DNA from: Chromohalobacter canadensis
GTDB lineage: Bacteria; Pseudomonadota; Gammaproteobacteria; Pseudomonadales; Halomonadaceae
Reading direction: 5' to 3'
DNA: 64,000 bases
NCBI RefSeq assembly: GCF_029544075.1
Contig: NZ_JAJQJH010000003.1
Coordinates: 62,001-126,000 of the forward strand
The position numbers were made by a program, and so were the translations under genes. The notes below the pieces were generated by a model. It saw only the letters and a program-made list of their open reading frames with translations. It did no database searches and was not told the origin of the DNA. Shown one piece after another: positions 6,929-15,482 of this stretch. Within the stretch, counting starts at the first letter, position 1; the number at the start of each line of letters is the position of its first letter.

Positions 6929-6942
6929 GTGGAAACCCTCCT

Positions 6943-7632
6943 TCAACCGCGTATTGCGTTTTTAAAAGCGACTTCAGAAACTTTGGTTTTGGCTTTTTTT
7001 AGCTCCTTGTTTATTAAGTGATTGGCGTCTTGAACGATACGGGGGTATAATTGCTGTGCTTTCTTGAAAGCTTCAAGTTCCTCTTTAGAGTTCAGGGCTC
7101 CTTGAGCAGACTTTGACGACCTGTTGACTTTTATTAAGGCGTCAATCTCTTTTGAATTGAATTTCTTTGAGTAAATTTTTGCGAATATATTTTCGAAGGC
7201 ACTCCAGGAGAAACTTTCCTTTGTTGTATTCTTTACTTGGCTTATAGTGATGCTTGAATCGTCGTATTCTTTTAATAAGTTTTCCGAAAATCTGTCGACC
7301 AAGTTTTCGTATTGCTCCTTCATCCCAGAGACCTTTGCTAGCTCTTTAGCCTTCTTTGTATCGTCACCACATCCTGATAGAAAAAGTAGGAAAATAAATG
7401 CTAGAAATAAATGTTTAGTCATGTTTTGGCTAATGCCCTTGGCGGTGCTGTCGTTGGCGTTCAAATTCGCCTCCATACGGTTACAGATCGTCTGACCGGC
7501 AGCATCATCCGCAGTACTCTTGATCTTTAGCCCCGAGGAAAGGCGCTCAAGCGTTGAAGAAAACTGGCTGTTGGCGCGTCCCTGATGCTGTTGGGCCGTA
7601 AGGGAGAGCAGATTGGAGTTGATGACGGCCAT
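6943..7632 (-). CDS. in-frame hybrid: flagellin N-terminus joined to DUF2059-like lipoprotein
   Basis: One uninterrupted 229-residue frame. Residues 1-70 are the N-terminal D0/D1 part of a flagellin. From residue 71 (ATG at 7422) a complete lipoprotein begins, with signal MTKHLFLAFIFLLFLSGC, lipobox Cys and a DUF2059-like helical body (SAFENIFAKIYSKKFNSKEI). No SD-like sequence precedes the internal ATG, whereas the flagellin ATG has AGGGA. Translation from 7632 as a hybrid, or as coupled re-initiation, is therefore plausible. The body is AT-rich. A perfect sigma-28 promoter lies upstream. The functional product could be either the 159-residue lipoprotein or the hybrid. Confidence 0.6.
   Translation of the reverse strand: MAVINSNLLSLTAQQHQGRANSQFSSTLERLSSGLKIKSTADDAAGQTICNRMEANLNANDSTAKGISQNMTKHLFLAFIFLLFLSGCGDDTKKAKELAKVSGMKEQYENLVDRFSENLLKEYDDSSITISQVKNTTKESFSWSAFENIFAKIYSKKFNSKEIDALIKVNRSSKSAQGALNSKEELEAFKKAQQLYPRIVQDANHLINKELKKAKTKVSEVAFKNAIRG
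7423..7632 (-). pseudogene. 5' remnant of a second flagellin gene
   Basis: Seventy codons resemble FliC of this window: TLERLSSGLKIKSTADDAAG against SMERLSSGLKINSAADDAAG. They diverge afterwards (NRMEANLNANDSTAKG), so this was a distinct second flagellin and not a recent copy. Everything after about residue 70 is lost and replaced by AT-rich sequence. The export-signal region of a flagellin lies within the part that remains. Confidence 0.8.
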
Positions 7633-7677
7633 GTCGTGTCCCTGAGCATGGAGGATGCGGTCGTTGTATCTAGTCGG

Positions 7678-7704
7678 TTATCGGCATGCGTAAAAGGAAC
7701 TTTA
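7678..7704 (-). promoter_or_regulatory. sigma-28 promoter of the truncated flagellin, now before the lipoprotein hybrid
   Basis: TAAA, 15 bases, GCCGATAA on the minus strand: an exact consensus, 46 bases before the flagellin ATG at 7632. It is intact although the flagellin it served is not. Confidence 0.8.
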
Positions 7705-7746
7705 GGTACTAATGATGTTTTTGGTGGCCGGAGGCGAAGAGAAGGT

Positions 7747-7772
7747 CGATCCGGCATCACTGCGCCGGATCG
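7747..7772. other. 9-bp inverted repeat after cysC
   Basis: CGATCCGGC and GCCGGATCG are separated by 8 bases, just past the cysC stop. There is no T-run on the minus strand, so it is a hairpin of uncertain role and not a classical terminator. Confidence 0.4.
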
Positions 7773-7778
7773 GGTTCG

Positions 7779-8405
7779 TTACGCCTCATCGTGTGGCTGC
7801 ACATCTGGCTGGGGAAAGTAGCCGTGGCTTTGTAGGTAGTGGACGACCTGCGTTGCTGAATCTTCCGGTGCTATGTCGTCATTCACGATATGCAGTTCGG
7901 GCGCTTCGGGTGGCTCATAGGGGGAGTCGATCCCCGTAAAGTCCTTGATTTGCCCATCACGTGCGCGCCGATACAGGCCTTTGGGATCACGCTGCTCACA
8001 GGTGGCAAGCGGGGTATCGATGAACACCTCGACGAAGTCGCCTGTCGTCATTCGCTTCCGCACGGCATTGCGGTCGGTACGGAAGGGGGAGATGAAGGCC
8101 GCCAGCGTGATCATGCCGGCATCGACGAACAGCCGCGACATCTCACCAATGCGGCGGATGTTCTCAACTCTGTCCTGGTCGGAAAAACCGAGGTCCCGGT
8201 TCAAGCCATGGCGCACGTTGTCGCCATCAAGCAGATACGTGCGCTTACCCATCGCGTGCAGCTTTTCTTCCACTAGACCGGCGATGGTGGACTTGCCCGA
8301 ACCGCTCAGCCCCGTGAACCACAACAGGCATGCCCTATGGCCGTTGAGTAGCTCACGGTGGGAGCGGTGGGTTTTATGTGAATGCCAAACAGGCGCTTTT
8401 ACCAT
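7779..8405 (-). CDS. cysC: adenylylsulfate (APS) kinase
   Basis: CysC phosphorylates APS to PAPS, the universal sulfate donor, using ATP. The 208-residue protein shows the Walker A loop [16 protein letters not shown] (about 32-47), the [18 protein letters not shown] element, the [13 protein letters not shown] helix, and [12 protein letters not shown] near the C-terminal third. Length is normal. It follows the giant glycosyltransferase-sulfotransferase gene by 86 bases on the same strand. No cysD, cysN or cysH is nearby, so it is not part of a normal assimilation cluster. Supplying PAPS to the adjacent sulfotransferase domain is the simplest reading of its position. Confidence 0.93.
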   Translation of the reverse strand: MVKAPVWHSHKTHRSHRELLNGHRACLLWFTGLSGSGKSTIAGLVEEKLHAMGKRTYLLDGDNVRHGLNRDLGFSDQDRVENIRRIGEMSRLFVDAGMITLAAFISPFRTDRNAVRKRMTTGDFVEVFIDTPLATCEQRDPKGLYRRARDGQIKDFTGIDSPYEPPEAPELHIVNDDIAPEDSATQVVHYLQSHGYFPQPDVQPHDEA

Positions 8406-8491
8406 ACCTGCATGCCTCGCAAAATTTGATTGTTTTCAAGTCGATCTCCCGGGTATTAATTTGGTTATAGGGAAGCCTGAATGATGAGATT

Positions 8492-11400
8492 TTACCTATC
8501 CTCGAAACCAATACTTTCTAAAAGGTCAAAATCTTCTTTGTAAATCCTATATATAAGGCCCCTTGTTTCATCGTTCAAGAATGAGGTTGAGCTTGCCATT
8601 ACCCCTTCTTCTTTATATATCTTATTAAGCTCATGCGAACTTTTTGTGTGAGCATTTGTTATCATTTTTGACTCTACTGATGATGTGTTTACACGTTTCC
8701 CAAAAAAGTGAAAGGCAGCTTCCTCTCCAATGATAGACTTCATTTCGCTCAGCAAGTTTTTCATTAAAATGACGTGGCTGTATGTTATTGGTAGCAAATG
8801 GCTTTTTTGTGTATAGGCGTGAGGGTCAAGTAAAGTAAAGCTATTGGATAAGTAGTTTTCGAGGAAGAATTTGAAGGTGCAGTCTTCTGGATCTACTCCA
8901 GTAACTTTTTTGAAGTTTTTGAAGATGTCCTCGTGACCGCTCCTTTGTATGAATTTATTTTTATATAGAGAGGCAATTCTTTCATACGGGTCACGTAAAA
9001 CTGCCACCTGAAATTCTGTGTTTCTGGCTTCCTCTAGGTTTTTTATTTTATGGTGTTTCAGCATTGTCTCTATAGGGTTTCTATCAGAGGGAAAGCTGTG
9101 ATTTGAATAGTGTTTAAACAGCTCTTTAAAGGCTGAGCATGCATTTTTCCTTATATATGTGTAAGCTATTTTGCTTCCATTTATATCTAAATGAAAACTG
9201 GGGGATGATGGGGAGTCTGTGCTGCCCCTATTGTCAAATGTTAGGGTTTCTTTATTAGTAACGTAAGAAGGTGTGAGTTGTTTACTCTCTAAGAAGAGGT
9301 CAATATTGAGAATGCTATGACTAGGGATGCCTGATTTTTCTCGTATGCTAACTGCCTCCCAGTAAGAGTCAATTATATTCTTGCCAGCCTTGTACCACTC
9401 GTTCTCACTTACTCTAAAGCTAACTCTGTAGTTAGATTTTGAGATAGATCTTATGATGTCTCCAGCTTTTTTCTTTCTTTTTTCATTTCTTTTAGGATCG
9501 TCTGCTATATAATTTTGGAAGTGAAGCTGCACGTAAAGAGATGGGTAGATTCGTTCTTCTTGGAAAAAATTCATTGCATCTTCAAGGAAAAGTATCTCAG
9601 CCCCTTCTATGTCAAGCTTTATGAAGTCATGGCTGTTGATGCTCCATTCCTTAGCTTTCTCCCTGAAAGGGTGCTTTGTTGTTTTTTCAAAGTTATTAAT
9701 TTTTCTTTTTTTGTTTCCCCTCTCTATGCTTCTAAAAATAGAGGCTCCTGGGTCTGCTACAGCTTTGTGGTAGAAGTTAACTTCACCATGAGTATCAGCA
9801 ATAGCTATGTTACGAACGACATAGCTTGAGGTTTTCTGGTTTATGCTAAGGTTTTCTTCCAATATCTTTGCAGTGGTAGGTGACGCTTCTACGGCTAATA
9901 CATCAACATTGTGCTGAAGCGCTAAGATAGAAAAAACCCCAATGTTAGAACCGATATCAACAAACCTTTTTACTTCTTTTTGGCTTAGCTTTTTTGAAAA
10001 CAGGTCCACTATGTCGTATTCATTCCATTGCAGAAGTTCTTTTACAATGTACTTCGGAGTGCTTTTGGAGAACCTGATATCGGAAAGCAGGTGTCTGCCC
10101 ACACCATGAGTCTCACTTTGAAAGTCTACATACTTCAAGTGCTGAATTGTTCTTTTTGTTTGGAAGGGGGAGAACTGTCCGTAGTGAGCGGATACTGCCC
10201 TTATTTTGTCATCATTTCCTTTTTTGGTAATGTTATAATGCCAAAGTCCTTTGCTATCTTTACTTGGCCACTCAACCAACTGAAAGTTATAGTCGGATCG
10301 TTTTGCTTTAGCACCATTAAGCGAGGCCATCCAGTACAGCCAAATGTCATCCGCATCGGGGCACAGTTCCATGAAAAGTTCTGATTTGGTAACGTCTTCA
10401 TGGAAAACGTGCGGCGGGTACATAACGCCCCCGCAGCCTGTAGGTACAATAAAACCATCAGCGGCTTCTTCAGGCCCAACCTGCCACTTCCAGCTGTGAT
10501 AAGGAGCAGGATTTCCTTTGTTGTTGAAGCGCATTTTATGCGCTCTATGTGCGGTGACGGTTTTGTAGCTGCCGTCCCAACTGTCCACTAGTTTTAGTAG
10601 CCAGTCCGGTTTGTAATAGATATCATCGTCTGCGGTGACGATAAAGCTGTCGGGGTATTCTTCTAGGGTTGGGATGATCTTTTTGTAAGAGCGAAGGTCT
10701 TTACAGAACCGGATGTTTAAGCCGTATTTCTCAAGCTCCAATACATTGTCTGGGATGTCATTTTTCTCGTGCTCTGCGATCCAAAGTATCAAGAGGTCTG
10801 GCTGTGTCTCTTGCAATAATAAACTGCGCAGTGTCAGGTGCAGGTTGTTAAAACGTGCTTTGTAAGATGTAAGAGAAACAATCAGGCGTTCTGGTAATAC
10901 ATGGTTGCTTGCTATCGGTTTTATCTTCTCTTCTTCAAGGTATGTGGTGACGTCCTGGATGTTTTCAAAGACTTTCTTTTCTTGACGTTCTAGCGCAAGC
11001 ATCCCTTCTTCGTAAAGGTAACTCTGGGAGTTTTCTTTATTGGTGTTGTATAAAAGGCTATATACTACATCCTTCACACCAAACACCGTATGTAGTAGAA
11101 ACCCGAGTCGAGTCTTCTGGTTATTGCTTAACGAGGCCATGCGTTCATGGCTGGGCAGCAAAAGCGCATCCGCGCTTGTCAGCTCGGTAGCCTGACGTTG
11201 TGCCTCCGGCACCTCCTCGGGGAGGTGGCTGCGGTGTTGCGGTTCGTGCAGCCGATAAAACCGAAAACCGTTTCGACTTGCCCAGTGTTGAATTTCCGCC
11301 AGGTTGGGTTGGCCCTTGTGCGTGGGCTGAAAGGCGATCTTCACCTGGATCAGCAGGGTGTCTTTCAGCGCTTGGGTACCGTTGTCGAGAATTGCGGTAG

Positions 11401-13747
11401 CGTCGTTCAGGTCGTCCAGTACCAGCCAGTCGATGTCGGGCAGGCCTTGGATACTATCGAGCGCGACGGTATTGAGAGGTAGTTGGGTAAGTACCTGGCT
11501 GCCTTGGCGAATGGCCTCGGGTTGGTGTTCATTGCCCAGCGGCGCCAGGGTGGCGCTTAACTTGGGATCGAGGCAGGCATGCAGTTGGCCTGGTTGGCCG
11601 TCGCCCAATGTGGTGTTGGGATAGTAGTGAACGCCTGTGTGCTGCTTGAGCGAGGTATCCAGTGCTTGGCTGCTGGGGTCCAAAGCGATGAGCTCTAGCG
11701 CTTCACGCTGTAGTAGTTGGCGAATGACCGCGCTTTCAAGCAACTGACCACCGTTGTCCACAGCGATGAGCTTGCCTTCGAATTGCCACTGAAATTCCGA
11801 GTCGTCCTCGGGCGCCTCGGCGTAATGGATCTCTACCGGGGCGTCTTCATCTTCGAAGCGGGCTTCGCCTTCCTTGTTGAACGTGAGGGCTGCCGGCGCC
11901 TTGTCATCACAGTAACGCTGCCAGATGGCGCGCATGGCATCGGTGAAATGCTGAGCGAAGCGTGGGCCGTCACACACCGGGGATTGTAACAACACGTCGC
12001 GTAGGTGCTGGCGAATGGTACCCAGGCTTTCCAGGTCGCTGGCAAGCTCGATCACGCGGGCATGGTATTTTTCCCAGCTGTTGACCACCAGCTCCGGCAT
12101 GCCGGCATGGACGAGATGTGTCGCGCTATGGCGGCCGGCGAAGGTCGGGCCGGGGAGCGTGACCACGGGCACTCCCATGATGAATGACTCGCAGGTCGTT
12201 AACCCGCCCGAGTAAGGCCAGGGATCGAGGGCGATATCCGCACGGTTGTAGGCGTCAAGCATCTCATAGTTGCTGCCCGGCCCTTCGATGATCAACCGCT
12301 CACGGGCGATGCCCTCAGCTTCAAGTGTGGTATACAGGCGCTCGCAGAAGCTCTCGCTGGTATAAGGACGCCCCTTGAGCAGTAACCGAGAATCGGGTAG
12401 TTCATGCATGATGCCTGCCCATTGCTTGAGCGTGACATCGTTGAGTTTAGTAGGGTTGTTAAAGCACGCTAGGGTAATATAACCGTTTTGCTTGGCCGGG
12501 AGCGTACTAAGTGCCGGCAGCTGTTCGGGGGGGGCGAAGACGATGTAATCATCCGGCATGCGGATGAGTTTTTCGGTGTAGTACTCGTCTTCGCCTTCGG
12601 GCGTCTCGACATGATCGCTGATCAGGTAGTCGATGGCTTGCACGCCCGTGGTATTGATAAGCCCGCCTACCCACTTGACGATTAGCGGCGCCGGTTGCAT
12701 GGCAACTGCGCGCATTCTTGACCCAGTGTTGTGGCCCGAGAGGTCGATAAGAATATCGATTTCGTCGTCGTGGATCTGCTTAACAAGTTCATCATCATCT
12801 AGGTGACGAATAGGTTGCCAATGCTGTGCACAATGCTGAATACGTTTGGTGACAACGTCGACGGCATCGCTGGTGGTATAGCAATAAAGCTCGAACTGCC
12901 CCTTGGGGAGGTTCTCCAAGCATCGAGTGGTCATCTTGCCCACGGGGTGTTTTCGAAAGCCATCCGACAGCAAACCGAGGCGTAGTGCTTGTGCTGAGGC
13001 CGCATTAGGACGCTCTGGCCGTGGTGGCACAAGATGGCTAGCTGGCGCGAAACGTTCTTCCCAAGATTTAGCGAAGGCCATGATCTCTTCACGCGAGATT
13101 CTTGGGTCGTAGTGTAACGCTGTCAGATGGTTGGAATACGGGATTGGGTGACGGCCTACTGTGTTCGCCTGCTTATAATAGTTATAGGACTCGTTCAGGC
13201 GTCCTAGATCTCTCAGCATGTTGCCGGCATTATTCCAGAACGAGAAATCTCGAGGCACCATCTCGGTTAAACGGCGGTAAAGCTCGAGTGCTTCTTCGTA
13301 GCGGAATAGGCCGCTGAGGGCACTGGCTAGCGTATCAATGCTGGGGATGTGCTGGGGCGAAGCTTCATAGGCTTGCTGTGCATATTCCAGGCCTTGCTGA
13401 AATTCACTGCGATCAATATGAAACTTGGCGAGCGTCACACGCGCGAGTACCAGTGTCGGGTTACGTGCCAGCGCATCGTGCAAATGATGCATAGCGTCTT
13501 GTGTGCGGTTTTGATGATAGGCGATATACCCGAGACAGGCTTGTTGGTCGGCGTTTTCTGAGCGCAAGCCGTGTGCCTGTTCGAGGGCATCTCTGGCGTT
13601 CTCCCAGTCCTTTTGTTCAGCGAGTAGGCGCCCTAGTGCCAACCAGGTATCAGGGTCTGTTGGGTGGCGCTGGGCCTGCTTGCGAGCCTGCGCCAGGGTA
13701 AGCGCATTGTTAGCGCTGGCGTGATGTTGATTGCGTTTCTTGGACAT
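8492..13747 (-). CDS. giant multidomain protein: TPR, OGT-like glycosyltransferase, GT2-like, FkbM methyltransferase, sulfotransferase
   Basis: 1751 residues; in-frame GTG at 13756 is an alternative start, and neither has a clear SD. Order: TPR repeats (about 10-230); O-GlcNAc-transferase-like GT41 domain (254-620; GLLSDGFRKHPVG, LIDLSGHNTGSRM, ALDPWPYSGGLTTCESF, GRHSATHLVHAG); degenerate FkbM-like segment (655-860); GT2-like transferase (950-1190; IVSLTSYKARF, metal-binding VTADDDIYYKPDW); FkbM methyltransferase (1255-1480; FVDIGSNIGVFSI, FIKLDIEGAE); and Sulfotransfer_2-like domain (1510-1750) with 5'-phosphosulfate loop AYTYIRKNACSAF and 3'-phosphate motif AVLRDPYERIASLYKNKF. TPR-GT41 proteins beside fliC commonly O-glycosylate flagellin on Ser/Thr. 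The added domains suggest chain extension, O-methylation and sulfation. From about 11140 towards the 3' end the DNA is visibly AT-richer, so the C-terminal part was probably acquired. Specificities are inferred. Confidence 0.85.
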   Translation of the reverse strand: MSKKRNQHHASANNALTLAQARKQAQRHPTDPDTWLALGRLLAEQKDWENARDALEQAHGLRSENADQQACLGYIAYHQNRTQDAMHHLHDALARNPTLVLARVTLAKFHIDRSEFQQGLEYAQQAYEASPQHIPSIDTLASALSGLFRYEEALELYRRLTEMVPRDFSFWNNAGNMLRDLGRLNESYNYYKQANTVGRHPIPYSNHLTALHYDPRISREEIMAFAKSWEERFAPASHLVPPRPERPNAASAQALRLGLLSDGFRKHPVGKMTTRCLENLPKGQFELYCYTTSDAVDVVTKRIQHCAQHWQPIRHLDDDELVKQIHDDEIDILIDLSGHNTGSRMRAVAMQPAPLIVKWVGGLINTTGVQAIDYLISDHVETPEGEDEYYTEKLIRMPDDYIVFAPPEQLPALSTLPAKQNGYITLACFNNPTKLNDVTLKQWAGIMHELPDSRLLLKGRPYTSESFCERLYTTLEAEGIARERLIIEGPGSNYEMLDAYNRADIALDPWPYSGGLTTCESFIMGVPVVTLPGPTFAGRHSATHLVHAGMPELVVNSWEKYHARVIELASDLESLGTIRQHLRDVLLQSPVCDGPRFAQHFTDAMRAIWQRYCDDKAPAALTFNKEGEARFEDEDAPVEIHYAEAPEDDSEFQWQFEGKLIAVDNGGQLLESAVIRQLLQREALELIALDPSSQALDTSLKQHTGVHYYPNTTLGDGQPGQLHACLDPKLSATLAPLGNEHQPEAIRQGSQVLTQLPLNTVALDSIQGLPDIDWLVLDDLNDATAILDNGTQALKDTLLIQVKIAFQPTHKGQPNLAEIQHWASRNGFRFYRLHEPQHRSHLPEEVPEAQRQATELTSADALLLPSHERMASLSNNQKTRLGFLLHTVFGVKDVVYSLLYNTNKENSQSYLYEEGMLALERQEKKVFENIQDVTTYLEEEKIKPIASNHVLPERLIVSLTSYKARFNNLHLTLRSLLLQETQPDLLILWIAEHEKNDIPDNVLELEKYGLNIRFCKDLRSYKKIIPTLEEYPDSFIVTADDDIYYKPDWLLKLVDSWDGSYKTVTAHRAHKMRFNNKGNPAPYHSWKWQVGPEEAADGFIVPTGCGGVMYPPHVFHEDVTKSELFMELCPDADDIWLYWMASLNGAKAKRSDYNFQLVEWPSKDSKGLWHYNITKKGNDDKIRAVSAHYGQFSPFQTKRTIQHLKYVDFQSETHGVGRHLLSDIRFSKSTPKYIVKELLQWNEYDIVDLFSKKLSQKEVKRFVDIGSNIGVFSILALQHNVDVLAVEASPTTAKILEENLSINQKTSSYVVRNIAIADTHGEVNFYHKAVADPGASIFRSIERGNKKRKINNFEKTTKHPFREKAKEWSINSHDFIKLDIEGAEILFLEDAMNFFQEERIYPSLYVQLHFQNYIADDPKRNEKRKKKAGDIIRSISKSNYRVSFRVSENEWYKAGKNIIDSYWEAVSIREKSGIPSHSILNIDLFLESKQLTPSYVTNKETLTFDNRGSTDSPSSPSFHLDINGSKIAYTYIRKNACSAFKELFKHYSNHSFPSDRNPIETMLKHHKIKNLEEARNTEFQVAVLRDPYERIASLYKNKFIQRSGHEDIFKNFKKVTGVDPEDCTFKFFLENYLSNSFTLLDPHAYTQKSHLLPITYSHVILMKNLLSEMKSIIGEEAAFHFFGKRVNTSSVESKMITNAHTKSSHELNKIYKEEGVMASSTSFLNDETRGLIYRIYKEDFDLLESIGFEDR

Positions 13748-13873
13748 AGGGATCACATGCTGATGATGGTCAATACCACCACTATAAAGCGGAACGTAAC
13801 TATCAAAGGAAGGAAAAGCCCCCTAGAGAGCAAGCTTTTGCGATGTTTGTGGCGGGGCATGATGCAGAAGCAT

Positions 13874-13900
13874 AAAAAGCGGGCCCCCTTGGGGCCCGCT
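13874..13900 (-). terminator. rho-independent terminator after fliC
   Basis: A 10-bp perfect stem (AGCGGGCCCC/GGGGCCCGCT) with a 3-base loop is followed on the minus strand by TTTTTATG. It separates the fliC transcript from the downstream glycosyltransferase gene. Confidence 0.9.
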
Positions 13901-13939
13901 TCATTATTACCACGTAGATTGTCGCTGAAGACTGGTGGA

Positions 13940-15214
13940 TTAGCCCAGCAGAGACAGGGCGTTCTGCGGCAGCTGGTTAGCCTGGGACAGCACGGAGGTG
14001 CCGGCCTGTTGCAGAATCTGGTTACGCGTCATGTTGGAGACCTCATCCGCGTAGTCGGCATCTTCGATGCGCGAGCGAGCAGAGGAGAGGTTTGTCTCGG
14101 TGGTGCTCAGGTTAGTGATGGCCGAGTCGAAGCGGTTCTGCAGTGCGCCGAGCTCAGAACGCTGGCTATCTACGCTGCTAATCGCAGAGTCTAGAGACGC
14201 CAATGGGTCCACACTAACTTCGTCACCAGCAGTTGCTTCACCACTTGTAGCGATAGACACCATATTGTAGGTACCATCACCATTGTCTTGTAGGTATTCA
14301 CCGGTACCGTTGCCTTCGGAATCGTTAATCTCGGTAAGATCAGTGCTATCCAGGTTAGTAGCAGTGTCGAGAGTAACGTCGGCTTGTACACTATCAACTG
14401 AACCACTTTGGGTATCGACGTCAGCAGAATCAACAGCTGTGCTACTATCGAAAGTTAAGCCACTAGCGTCGCTTGTGTCGACATTATAGTAGTTGCCGTC
14501 ATCCGCTAGCGCTACGTAACCAGAGCCATCCGATTTCTCGTAGATGTTGCCTTCAGCCGAAACAGCCGTTGCACCACCGGTGCTACTATCTGTCAGATCG
14601 GCAATATCGGCAGTGTCAAAGCTGGCAGTAACGCTGGCCTCACCGTCAGAAACAGTGCTGCCGAAGTCTTCCGAGTTAACTGTTTTGTCTGTGACGTTGA
14701 AATCACCCAGTCCCAGCGTCTCGGAGTTGACTTCCTGAAGGTTCATGGTGATGGTCTGGCCATCTTCTGAACCAACCTGAATGTCCATTTCCTGGTCTTT
14801 GGCGAGGACATTGACGCCGTTGAAGCTGGTCTCTTCGGAAATACGGTCGATCTCGCCGAGGCGCGCGTCGATCTCGTCCTGGATGGAGGACAGGTCGGAG
14901 GCGCTGTTGGTACCATTTTCCGCCTTAACCGTCAGCTCCCGCACGCGCTGCAGGTTGTCGTTAACCTGGTTCAGGGCGCCTTCGGTGGTCTGGGCGACAG
15001 AGATGCCGTCGTTGGCGTTGCTCTGCGCCTGGCCAAGGCCGTTGATCTGGCTGCTCATGCGGTTGGCGATGGCCTGGCCGGCAGCATCATCCGCAGCGCT
15101 ATTGATCTTCAAGCCTGAGGAAAGACGCTCCATGGACGTGGACAGAGCGTTCTGTGACTGGCTCAGGTTCTGCTGGCCGATCATGGCCGTGATGTTCGTA
15201 TTGATCACTGACAT
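13940..15214 (-). CDS. fliC: flagellin
   Basis: The 424-residue filament subunit is exported by the flagellar type III system and polymerises under the FliD cap. The conserved N-terminal D0/D1 (residues 1-140; SMERLSSGLKINSAADDAAG) and C-terminal D1/D0 (about 335-424; ARSRIEDADYADEVSNMTRN, ending LPQNALSLLG) frame a variable centre (about 150-330). The centre is extremely rich in Asp, Ser and Thr and has no cysteine. The acidity fits a halophile, and the Ser/Thr density offers many O-glycosylation acceptors for the neighbouring GT41 enzyme. It has a perfect sigma-28 promoter upstream and a terminator downstream, so it is monocistronic. Confidence 0.97.
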   Translation of the reverse strand: MSVINTNITAMIGQQNLSQSQNALSTSMERLSSGLKINSAADDAAGQAIANRMSSQINGLGQAQSNANDGISVAQTTEGALNQVNDNLQRVRELTVKAENGTNSASDLSSIQDEIDARLGEIDRISEETSFNGVNVLAKDQEMDIQVGSEDGQTITMNLQEVNSETLGLGDFNVTDKTVNSEDFGSTVSDGEASVTASFDTADIADLTDSSTGGATAVSAEGNIYEKSDGSGYVALADDGNYYNVDTSDASGLTFDSSTAVDSADVDTQSGSVDSVQADVTLDTATNLDSTDLTEINDSEGNGTGEYLQDNGDGTYNMVSIATSGEATAGDEVSVDPLASLDSAISSVDSQRSELGALQNRFDSAITNLSTTETNLSSARSRIEDADYADEVSNMTRNQILQQAGTSVLSQANQLPQNALSLLG

Positions 15215-15305
15215 GTGATGTTCCTTCCTCTCTGTTTGGGCTCCATTGGCCTGCCGTCGGTAATTCCGGGGCTTGCCACAACGGCGCCGTTGGCCGTTAC
15301 CTCAT

Positions 15306-15332
15306 TTATCGGCGCAGGGGGGATTTGCTTTA
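15306..15332 (-). promoter_or_regulatory. sigma-28 promoter of fliC
   Basis: TAAA, 15 bases, GCCGATAA on the minus strand, an exact consensus match, 92 bases before the fliC start. This is the expected class 3 flagellar promoter. Confidence 0.9.
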
Positions 15333-15482
15333 GGATGAATTGCAAATTTTTTCATGGGCCGTCGCTGGGTATACTAAGGCGCTTCTTCTATCCCCTGTCT
15401 ATGTACATGGTCTTGAAGGCACACCTGTGGCCTGCATGCACATAAATAGTCAGCCCTGGCCCGTTGGGAGCGCCTGCCTACC

